From Mesorhabditis belari (lineage: Eukaryota; Nematoda; Chromadorea; Rhabditida; Rhabditidae): a stretch of 64,000 bases of DNA. The DNA is taken from NCBI GenBank assembly GCA_958450365.1, contig CAUEEP010000789.1, forward strand, positions 1-64,000. Direction: 5' to 3'. Of this stretch, positions 55,805-64,000 are shown one piece after another (position 1 is the first letter of the stretch; every line of letters begins with the position of its first letter). A model generated the notes under the pieces. The model was not told the DNA's origin, ran no database searches, and was given only the letters and a program-made list of their open reading frames with translations. The translations under genes were made by a program, and so were the position numbers.

Positions 55805-55990
55805 TCGGCGTCTTTTTGACGTACAGTAGCGTATTCGGCATCCTTTTGACGTACAGCTGCGTATTCGGCGTCTTTTTGACGTACAGTAACGTATTCGGCG
55901 TTTTTTTCGCATACAAATGTGCTCAACTGTGTTTTGTAGCTCTTAAAACATTCGCAGCGGCCTTTTTGACGTACAGTCGCGTAGTCGTTG
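55805..55990. repeat. TTTTTGACGTACAGT repeat
   Basis: Five copies of CGTATTCGGCGTCTTTTTGA then CGTACAGT at about 30-bp spacing with one longer gap, directly downstream of the plus-strand tRNA-like sequence. Each unit contains its T5 tail. Confidence 0.8.
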
Positions 55991-55999
55991 ACTGTTTTC

Positions 56000-56930
56000 A
56001 ATTTGATGAACTTTCAAAGATAAACTAAACTATTCTAGTCATTCGATAGCGCTGAATCTCCTCTTGAAAGCTAGCACAAAATCATAACTTTCTGCGAAAT
56101 AAATGAAAAAGTCCTTAAAAAGCTTAGTTGTCATCAAAAAAACCCGTATTTTCTCTAATAGTAGTGAACCCAGTTGAGCCGAGTTGATGACTATTTACGG
56201 CTTTCAAAGTTTTCCCAGAAGCTCAACACTCAAATCCCCCACTAGATCTCATCGTCAGCTACATTTTCCGACCCCACATCGATAGGCTCTGATAAGCGGT
56301 TCTCGAGATTTCGAGGAATTTAGGCAGCTCTGGGTACGATTAGAGAAAATACAGCAATCGCCATTAGCAAGTCGATTCGGTCATTCGTATCATCGCAAAT
56401 TTGTTAAACAATAGAATACATCAAATTTTACAGCAAAGTTTGCAAACGAAAGAACTACTGATGACTAGAGACAGCTACATGGCTGGGGGTGGTGAAACGT
56501 GACGTAGGCAAGCTGAAGAAGAAAGGGGAGAGGGTAGGGTAACACTAGTCTTCTCTCAGTCTTCTCCCAGTCTTCTCCCAGTCTCCCTCCAACCTCCCCA
56601 GCCTCCCCCAGGGTGTATCTAAAGAATGTATCTCTTGCACTCTTCAGACAAATCGCTTCTCAAAGAGTTTCACTTCATTTGCGCTCACAAAAAGTGTCTC
56701 TAATCACTAAAACTTGGTTTATTAGAAGAAAAAAAAGAAAGCTAAAAGAAAAGAAAAGCTAAAAGAAAGCTACGCAAGCTTAAAGCTAAAAGTAAGCTAA
56801 AAGAAAGCTAAAAGAAAGCTAAAAGAAAAGAAAAGCTAAAAGAAAGCTAGCTAGTAAAGAGCTTTTTAAAGAGCTTTTAAATCAATTTTTAAAGCTTTTT
56901 AAAGAGGTCGATAAACGGAAGAACCGTAAC
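56000..56930. other. Intergenic, no gene seen
   Basis: Mostly unique. It contains GTCTTCTCCCA repeats at 56550-56585 and AGCTAAAAGAAA repeats at 56740-56850. A more complex stretch at 56460-56700 is not recognised. Confidence 0.4.
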
Positions 56931-56934
56931 CGTA

Positions 56935-57475
56935 TACCGTACAAAATAGGAACTGTATTGGAACTGTATTGGATCAAAATAGGAACCGTATTGGAACCGT
57001 ACTGGAACCGTATTAGATCAAAATAGAAACCGTATTGGAACCGTATTGGATCCTTAAAAGGACCCGTATTGGAACCGTATTGGAATCGTATCGGAACCGT
57101 ATTGGAAGCGTATTTGGAACCGTATTGGAACCGTATTGGAACCGTATTGGATCTTTAAAAGGAACCGTATTGGAACCGTATCGGAACCGTATTGGAAGCG
57201 TATTTGGAACCGTATTGGAACCGTATTGGAACCGTATTGGATCTTTAAAAGGAACCGTATTGGATCTTTAAAAGGAACCGTATTGGATCTTTAAAAGGAA
57301 CCGTATTGGAACCGTCTTGGAACCGTATTGGAACCGTACTGGAACCGTATTGGATCAAAATAGGAACCGTATTGGAGCCGTATTGGATCCTTAAAAGGAC
57401 CCGTATTGGAACTGTATTGGAACCGTATTGGATCTTTAAAAGGAACCGTATTGGAACCGTATTGGAACCGTATTG
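56935..57475. repeat. 11-bp GGAACCGTATT minisatellite
   Basis: About 45 copies of GGAACCGTATT with GGATCTTTAAAA and GGATCAAAATA interruptions that form a higher-order period of about 130 bp (compare 57035-57140 and 57160-57250). Confidence 0.95.
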
Positions 57476-58186
57476 AAAATATCGAGGCTAATTTCCATCT
57501 AAAGCATATATAAGCAAATAAATCTAATAATAATCATATAGATTTAAGAAATTCTCAAATATTCAACGCTAAATTTCATTCTACAAAAGAATGTACAAAA
57601 GAATGTACAAAAGAATGTGCAAAAGAATGTACCAGAGAATATTATCAAAAAAAATGGGGGCAAGGGTTTTTTGCTTGTAATTGGCTCAAATTTCCCTTAG
57701 ATTCCCTTTAAAAAAGAATAGTTATAGCTAATTTTTCATCGTTTTTTTGATATGTTTTTGAATAAAATTTTTAAAATATCTATGTACATTTATAAAAATG
57801 AAAAAAATTTAATTAAAAAATATATATGAAAATATAAATGTTTTTTTTTTGAATAACATGTTTGGATTTTGGGGGAAAATTAATCGAAATATTGAAAAAT
57901 AGACATTAAAAACAATGAAAATAAACAAAAATATGTATAAAATAGACTTTGACGTACAGCACTGGACAATGAAATATCATATTTGAAAAACGATCGTCAC
58001 TTCGCTTCACTTTCGCGCGTCTGTAACTCCCTTGTCTTTGAGTTTAAACTATTAGTGTTATAATTCGGCATAGAAGTCGGCTCTCTACGGGGCGCCTCGA
58101 GAAGCGGGCATTTTCTCATATACCAACCTTTCCGTTTCCAACCGCTAACCTTCCGGGTAGCACAGAAAACGTCAAGGATCCACTAG
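57476..58186. other. Intergenic, one GC-richer patch
   Basis: AT-rich, with GAATGTACAAAA repeats at 57590-57640. A patch of normal complexity at 57985-58170 (CTTTCGCGCGTCTGTAACTC, TCTCTACGGGGCGCCTCGAG) is not recognised; it has no long frame. Confidence 0.35.
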
Positions 58187-58450
58187 AGCTAGAGTTCAAG
58201 CTAGAGCTTCAAGCTAGAGCTTCAAGCTAGAGCTTCAAGCTAGAGCTTCAAGCTAGAGTTCAAGCTATAGTTCAAGCAGAGCTTCAAGCTAGAGCTTCCA
58301 GCTAGAGTTCAAGCTAGAGTTCAAGCTAGAGCTTCAAGCTAGAGCTTCCAGCTAGAGTTCAAGCTAGAGTTCAAGCTAGAGCTTCAAGCTAGAGCTTCCA
58401 GCTAGAGTTCAAGCTAGAGTTCAAGCTATAGTTCAAGCTAGAGCTTCAAG
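58187..58450. repeat. CAAGCTAGAGCTT tandem repeat
   Basis: About 21 copies of a 12-13 bp unit CAAGCTAGAGTT/CAAGCTAGAGCTT with CCAGCTAGAG variants. The unit is itself partly palindromic (AAGCTAGAGCTT). Confidence 0.93.
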
Positions 58451-59201
58451 ATCAACATCATCTACAAATAATTGAAAGATTTCGAGACTCTCTCAAAACT
58501 CTGGAACTCTGGAACTCTGGGAAGTCGATTCCAAATTCCAAATTCTGACAGTTCTTATTGGAAAAGAGTTTTACACAAACTTAATGGAGGTGACTGGAAT
58601 TTTTAAAACGAAAGAACTAACCGTGGGATTAACTTTGAATAAATCTCGAAAAAGAGGGATAGATTGCCTGCCGTTTATAATTTTCAAACATTCTATTAAA
58701 TCCGTGACTAAGCGGCGGGGTTTATACTCAAAAATATATTAATTATATTAATTATAAACCCATCCTTTCTAGTGCCTCCTCCTTTCTGCTCTTCGTTTAT
58801 CTTGTTCATCTTCGTAAATGAGCTCGTATCGCGAGAAAAAACAAAGAATTAAGTCCACCAGAAAGTCACCAGTCCACAAGACTTTTATCAGCATAAAGTA
58901 AACTATCGGAAATTGTAATCACTAGCCATCTGGCACACCGAATCCGTTTAAGATCTTTTAGATACTAAAAGCAGAAAGCAAACTACAAAGAACAAGTTTA
59001 GAATAATTCTTGGATTTTTCTAAAAGTTCAAAAGCATTTTTCTGGATTAGATCAAAAGCCAAATGCTTTAAAATCCTTGGCTTCGGCCTGGCTTTACTGC
59101 AGCCTATTTGGAACTTGACAATTCGTCAGAAAGTACGCTACACTACGTCAGGTCAAGACAGAAGCCAAGTCTAATTGAAGGATTCAGGCAAAGCTAGAGG
59201 T
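58451..59201. other. Intergenic, no feature seen
   Basis: No gene. A weak hairpin family A relic may lie at 58760-58900 (CCTTTCTAGTGC ... CGAGAAAAAAC ... CACCAGAAAG). Confidence 0.35.
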
Positions 59202-59352
59202 ATAGGCTTAGGTTTAGGCTTAGGCTTAGGCTAAGGCTGAGGCTTAGGCTAAGGCTGAGGCTTAGGCTTAGGGATGGGCAGGCTTAGCTGGGGTGGCTTA
59301 GGGATAGGCTAGACTTAGGCTTAGGCTTAGGCTTAGGGATAGGCTTAGGCTT
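59202..59352 (+). repeat. Interstitial telomere-type (TTAGGC)n tract
   Basis: Plus strand reads TTAGGCTTAGGCTTAGGCTA and similar, with TAAGGC, TGAGGC and TTAGGGA variants. About 20 hexamers. TTAGGC is the nematode telomere repeat. Further TTAGGCC words occur to 59520. The degeneracy suggests an old internal tract. Confidence 0.8.
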
Positions 59353-60184
59353 AGACCTAGCTTTGCTGTAGTCCATAAAAAGATTCAAACCAGGAGAAGT
59401 CAGGCCTGAACTGCTGGTTTGGGGAGGTGTGGCTTGAACCTGGACCTTGACCTGGCTGATGTAAAGTGATCCAGCTCACAGTCTGGCTTAGGCCTATGCT
59501 TAGGCCAAGGCTTAGGCTCAGGCTCTGTCTACAAGGATCAGATCAAGCTGTTGATTAGATAAATCTGGCTCATTTTGCACGAACCGACTACAAATCCAAA
59601 GTTCACTATATATCAAGAATTCTGTATCCAGAAAAAAGGGAACTCTGGCTTCACTTTTCTGGCTCTAAAAGAAGACGATCCCTTCTCACATCACTTCTCA
59701 CATCACTCCAACAATTCCCCTTGACTCCAACAATTTCAATCACGTAAATTTATATTTAAAATGAACAAGGGAAAGGGAAAAGAAGATAAAAAAAACAAAA
59801 AGTTATAGAAAAAAAAAGAGAAAATGAAAGGGGAACAGCTGGGAAAACAATGAATTGAATGCAAGGAGAAAGGGTTTTCGATCAGATCATCATTTAGAAA
59901 TTCGAGAATTGCGGGACTGACAACAAATTTAATTTTCTAATTGTTTTTATAAACTAAATAGCTTTTGTTTGTTGTGAAAATGTTGAAATCGGATAAATCT
60001 AGTCGCAAGAGCCGATTGGAACCGATTTATTCACGCTTTCTTGATAAATCTTCATATAATAAACTTGGATTTAAGCCAGATTGACTGTCAGATAAGCCAG
60101 CTTGACTTATCTCCAACGAAACATAAAATCGAGTCAAGCCAAACTTTCAAAGTAGCCTATTCATCACTTTTAATCAATCAAAAC

Positions 60185-60530
60185 CGAATTCCAATTGGTA
60201 GATTCAATAAATAAATCTCTCCAATCGATTCGGCGACCTTGAAAACCCCAGGGTACAAATTTATAGCTGAGTAGCTTCTTTTTAAGCCATCTAGAAAGCA
60301 AAAGAAGAATCCCTGTAAAGTATTTGTGCGTTCTTTGTGCAGCCGCGTAATCGCTCGCTTTCTGGCACATCGTCAAGATAGATAGTTCCTTTTGGTCGGC
60401 CTACCTATCTACAGGGGAAGGCCGATGAATGGCGCAGTGTTCTTTGTGCGGCCGCATAATCGCTCGCTTTCTGGCACATGGTCAAAATAGATAGTTCCTT
60501 TTGGTCGGCCTACCTACCTACAGGGGGAGA
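60185..60530. repeat. Dispersed repeat shared with 46.6-46.8 kb, tail duplicated
   Basis: Corresponds to 46640-46830. The tail GTTCTTTGTGCRGCCGC, TAATCGCTCGCTTTCTGGCA, AGATAGTTCCTTTTGGTCGG is present twice (60325-60415 and 60438-60525). Confidence 0.7.
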
Positions 60531-60586
60531 CCAGTGGACTCAGTGAGTGACTCAGCGGAATTGGAGTTGTGCTTTGATTTGTATTG

Positions 60587-60712
60587 AAAATTGTAAACAC
60601 ACCCTTTCTGGTGCGTCAAATTTCCCTTTTTCTCCCGAAATCTGAGAGAAAATGATGAAAATCAAAGCGCCAAAAAGCGTACGTTTACCAGTGAGCAAAG
60701 TACACAAAGTTT
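60587..60712. repeat. Hairpin family A, copy at 60.6 kb
   Basis: Left GTAAACACACCCTTTCTGG, TGCGTCAAATTTCCCTTTT; right GAGAAAATGATGAAAATCA, GCGTACGTTTACCAGTGAG. It is a degenerate copy with the outer left arm missing. Confidence 0.65.
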
Positions 60713-61473
60713 CCTGCAATCATTGTCCATCTGGCACACTGGAAACGCTCAGAAAAGGCTCAATTCAATTGCTCAATCTTCAGCGCACTAGAAGGAGTAC
60801 GTTTACAAGGGTTTGAAATCAAAATACGCACAAAGAGGAAGCAAAAACCCGAAAAAACTAATAAACAACTTGCAAATTCTGAAATTCATTCCAAATCTTT
60901 ATCACCTTTCCCCCTCTACAACTTATCTCAATTTTCCGCAAAACTCCATTTTTTTTTCTTTTTCTTTTCCATTTTTCATTCGCGATCTCCTCTTCTTTAA
61001 CCACGTTTTTCTTTTCTCTATTTCTTTTCTTTTCTCCTCGTCATATCTTCTCCAAAAAAAAAAGCAAACAAAGCAAATTTTTGTTATCAGAATTGAGAAA
61101 GCCTCATTATGGGAACGCCTTCTTTTTTGGGGTTTTTGGAGAATCCGTTTTGGTTGCAGGGTTTTTGAAATTTTATATTAAAGAAGCCTTTAAATTATTA
61201 TCGAAACAGAGAGAAAACAAACAGTTTTTTAAGAGAAAATTCTCCGTTTTCATAGTAAGAATCAAACTTTTTGATAGATTTGACTAAAATTAGATAAAAT
61301 TGACTAAAATTAGATAAAATTGACTAAAATTAGATAAATTTGACTTCGAAAACGTTTAATTCACTTTCAACTTTATAAAAACTCTTTTAAACTTGATAAA
61401 AACCCTTTTAAAAATTACGAATCGATTTCTTGCTTAACGGAGATTGATCTTAATCTATTTTTATAATCGCTAG
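60713..61473. other. Intergenic, pyrimidine-rich
   Basis: A long CTTTTTCTTTTC-rich tract at 60950-61060 and TTGACTAAAATTAGATAAA repeats at 61280-61340. The 122-codon frame at 60813 is a product of this composition. Confidence 0.45.
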
Positions 61474-61885
61474 TTTAAAGTAGAGTTCGGCAAACAAAAC
61501 CAAAACCAAAACAGACCAAAAGCAAAGCACCAAAACAAACCAAAACTTAATTTGCATATAAATTAACATGTAAATTTAAAATTGTAAAATGCAAATTTTA
61601 ATTTAAAATGCAAATTTGCCTTTCACTTTTTCTCACTCCACAAAATCTCGCGGCCGAAAAAAGGACCAAAACACGACCTCGAAATTTCGAAACAAAAAAT
61701 AGCCTATGGGATAGATTTTTGGATGCTGATTTCAAATCTGCAAACAGATTTTCGCTAGCTCCTCCCAGTCGCGAGATATTGGCGAGTTTTGGTTAGTTTT
61801 GGTTTTGGTTTTGGTTTTGGTTTTGTTTTGGTTTTGGTTTGTTTTGGTTTTGGTTTTGGTTTTGTTTTCCGAAGTCTAGTTTAAA
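61474..61885. mobile_element. Inverted-repeat element with (CCAAAA)n ends
   Basis: Left end TTTAAAGTAGAGTTCGGCA, AACAAAACCAAAACC; right end is the inverse (GGTTTTGGTTTTG ... CCGAAGTCTAGTTTAAA), the simple-repeat part expanded on the right. The interior is unique (about 240 nt, with TCGCGGCCGAAAAAAGG). Confidence 0.6.
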
Positions 61886-61943
61886 GGATTAATTCCAATT
61901 TATTTCCAATTTGTTCAAAACATTAAAAAAAAGATTCGAGGTT

Positions 61944-62012
61944 GAACCAAGAGTTCCCTCTTTTTCGCCAAACAACGCCTTAGACCACTCGGATACGCTG
62001 GCTCATAAACCG
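61944..62012 (-). tRNA. tRNA-like sequence with variable-arm stem
   Basis: Minus strand: A box TATCCGAGTGGTCTAAGGCG, an intact variable-arm hairpin AAGAGGGAACTCTT, B box TTGGTTCAACC, then a T7 run. The D-arm and variable arm are class II (Leu/Ser-like), but the acceptor stem does not pair. Confidence 0.45.
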
Positions 62013-62109
62013 CGTTTTTACCAAAAAATCGCCCGTCTAACCCACAAAACTAATTCGATTTTTGGAAAGTACATAAAATTTTGGATATAATAGTCAAATT
62101 TTCAAACTG

Positions 62110-62580
62110 ACGTTATTTTCTAAAACAGCGGAACGGAGAGACAAAAAAAGACAGACAGACAGACAAAAGACAGACGGACGATTACGGTAGATATCCCGGC
62201 AACAATTTGACACAAATTCTAAAACAGCAGAACGGAGAGACAAGACAGACAGACAAAAAGACAGACAGACAGACAAAAGACAGACAAAAGACAGACAGAA
62301 AGACCGACAGAAAGACAGACAGACAAAAAGACAGACAGAAAGACAGACAGAAAGACAGACGGACGATTACGGTAGATATCCCAGCAACAATTTGACACAA
62401 ATTCTAAAACAGCGGAACGGAGAGACAAAAAAAGACAGACAGACAGACAAAAGAAGACAAAAAGACAGACAAAAAGACAGACAGAAAGACAGACGGACGA
62501 TTACGGTAGATAAATACGGTAGACATCCAGCAATTTGACACAAATGGAGAGACAGAATCTAAAACAGCGGAATGGAGAGA
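62110..62580 (-). repeat. Compound repeat: (GACA)n plus conserved unit, multiplied
   Basis: Four blocks, each a TCTAAAACAGCGGAACGGAG start, a GACA/GAAA array and ACGATTACGGTAGATATCCC, AGCAACAATTTGACACAAAT. It is the inverted, expanded counterpart of 28040-28256. Confidence 0.93.
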
Positions 62581-63436
62581 CATACAACTCTCGCTTATAA
62601 GTAGGCTATTCAAGCAAAGCTTTGTCAAGTTGGCTCAGTTGGCTACTGTTCAAGTAACAGAATAGTTTAACAGGATTTGGAATTTTATTGGATCTACCAA
62701 TTGGACCTCGATCTAAACCGAACCGAGAAGCCCAGGCTTTGCAATTGATCATCAGAATCAAGAAAAAAAGCAATGAAAATCGAGAATTTGTATTGGTTAT
62801 CTTGCAGAAATGCTAAAGATCGATCTAACAAAATTGTTGTGTTTATTTGAGTATCGAGAAATTTCCTTAGTTTCCCCGCAAAAATGTGGCAATGCTTGGT
62901 GGAACCGACCGGCCCATCGCCGAGAAATTTCAATGAAATTTCGACTAAATTTCTTCCTTCTTTTCAGCTAAATAACTTTTAGAAAAGAAAAGAAAAATTT
63001 TCTAGCTTTTAGAGAAGTTATTGAAAGAGATATTTAGCTGAAAGAGATATTCTACTTCCTTATTTGCTTTTTATGAAATGAGAAATCTCTGATCATCAAA
63101 AGTCAGCTGATTTATCATGGAAAGTTTCTAGTTCTCATCTTATATCGAACACTTTCGTGCACCAGACGATGTGCGTTTGGATGAGAATTGGATTATGATG
63201 GAAAGTATTATGAAAAATCAAGTTTTTTAAATGTCAAATGAGTAATCGGCTAGATTTGAACAGGCCATAAAAACGTGATTTAAAGCGTTTCTTTGAAAAG
63301 TGTTATCTTTTTTTGTGCAGCTTTTAGACAAGATAGAGACGTGCTAGTATAGTATTTGAAAACTGGAATCAGGTCAAAAGTATTGGGGAAGCTTGAGCTT
63401 CTCTATTATCAGTCTAAAAAAATCGGAAAAAAACCA
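62581..63436. other. Intergenic, no feature seen
   Basis: The frame at 62694-62933 (-) has no family features. A partial family A word (CGTGCACCAGACGATGTGCG) is at 63155. Confidence 0.4.
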
Positions 63437-63535
63437 AAGACAGTCAGCTACCGGACTCGAACCAGAGACCGTGCTAGAGACCCGCCGCCTCTCATCCTAG
63501 CCCACTACCACTCGGCCACCGCTATCATCCGTCGT
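63437..63535 (-). tRNA. tRNA-like sequence, class II type
   Basis: Minus strand: A box GGTGGCCGAGTGGTAGTGG, long middle region, B box CTGGTTCGAGTCC and a T7 run past the 3' end (63427-63433). About 95 nt; the extra length is in the anticodon/variable region. The acceptor stem is not convincing. Confidence 0.45.
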
Positions 63536-63581
63536 CTCCGGAATGACAGGGTTTTATGGTCGCGTTTTGATAAAAAGCAAA

Positions 63582-63815
63582 GACAGTCAGCTACCGGACT
63601 CGATCTAGAGACCGTACTAGAGACCCCTAGAGACCCAGAGATCGTGCTAGAGACCCCTAGAGACCCAGAGATCGTGCTAGAGACCCCTAGAGACCCAGAG
63701 ATCGTGCTAGAGACCCCTAGAGACCCAGAGATCGTGCTAGAGACCTCTAGAGACCCAGAGATCGTGCTAGAGACCCGAAGCCCACTACCACTCGGCCACC
63801 GCTGTAACCCTTCAG
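63582..63815 (-). repeat. tRNA-like duplicate expanded by a 30-bp tandem repeat
   Basis: The ends match 63437-63535 (CAGCTACCGGACTCGA at left, CCACTACCACTCGGCCACCGCT at right). Between them are six units of AGAGACCCCTAGAGACCC, AGAGATCGTGCT. The B box is mutated (GGTTCGAGTCC to AGATCGAGTCC). The following ACAGGGTTNTATGGTCGCG is also duplicated, so the whole block was copied. Confidence 0.85.
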
Positions 63816-64000
63816 CTCTCGAAAGACAGGGTTCTATGGTCGCGTTTTGATAGAAACGGTTCACAATTTTGAAATCCGTGCAAAACTTTAAATGCGTATA
63901 ACATTTGACAAAGTGTTCCATAGCAGAAACGGAAAGCAGATTCGGAATCAGTGTGAAATTCTGCGTCGAAAGATCTATAGCTTGTGATTGGTCAGCAGAT

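Noticed and set aside
57035..57271. Gly-Thr-Val-Leu-Glu-Pro-Tyr-Trp repeat frame
   Set aside because: Translation of the 11-bp GGAACCGTATT minisatellite.
60813..61181. 122-codon Phe/Ser-rich frame
   Set aside because: Driven by a long pyrimidine tract; no family features or splice signals.
62094..62628. Cys-Leu-Ser-Val repeat frames on both strands
   Set aside because: Translation of GACA/CTGT tetranucleotides.
63356..63921. 164- and 138-codon overlapping frames
   Set aside because: Open because of a 30-bp repeat; the block is a tRNA-like duplication, not a coding gene.

Overview
This is nuclear DNA of a rhabditid nematode, probably Caenorhabditis or a close relative. The evidence is: AT-rich sequence; many short introns (about 37-120 nt) ending in TTTCAG or TTTTAG; acceptor-like TTNCAG/TTTTAG motifs just upstream of start codons that look like spliced-leader acceptors; nematode orthologues (rps-29, ndk-1, chk-2-like, tent-5-like); (TTAGGC)n telomere-type DNA; Tc3/mariner transposons; and abundant CTACAGTA-type and palindromic repeats.

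Layout. Positions 1-6960 hold no convincing gene, only simple repeats and several inverted-repeat elements. From 6960 to 18300 is a compact gene cluster: rps-29 (-), an intronless two-RRM protein (-), a nucleoside diphosphate kinase (+), a six-finger C2H2 protein (-), a SANT/Myb-like protein resembling SNAPC2 (-), and an FHA-kinase of the Chk2 family (-). One Chk2 intron carries a decayed coding relic. Positions 18300-24900 form a transposon zone: a fully palindromic element, a broken Tc3-like element with about 205-bp terminal repeats that abuts a broken mariner at one TA, and a minus-strand fragment of 28S rRNA. From 26654 to 52601 runs one minus-strand gene of about 26 kb with 13 exons, a TENT5/FAM46 non-canonical nucleotidyltransferase. 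Its introns (up to 15 kb) are filled with minisatellites, MITEs, hairpins and a LINE tail. Positions 52602-64000 contain no gene I can support, but many tandem repeats, long palindromes, tRNA-like cassettes and a (TTAGGC)n tract.

How the parts relate. The 6.9-18.3 kb genes are housekeeping or nuclear functions (ribosome, nucleotide pools, RNA binding, transcription, meiotic/DNA-damage signalling). RRM to rps-29, and chk-2-like to SNAPC2-like to zinc finger, are same-strand runs with gaps of 169-490 bp, so operon-type transcription is possible but not shown. The most distinctive parts are the two unnamed palindromic repeat families, the signal-peptide exon spliced in frame to the NDP kinase, the nested FHA-like relic, and the tRNA-like cassettes. 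All exon models were read by eye from splice consensus, frame and protein family memory; no search was run.
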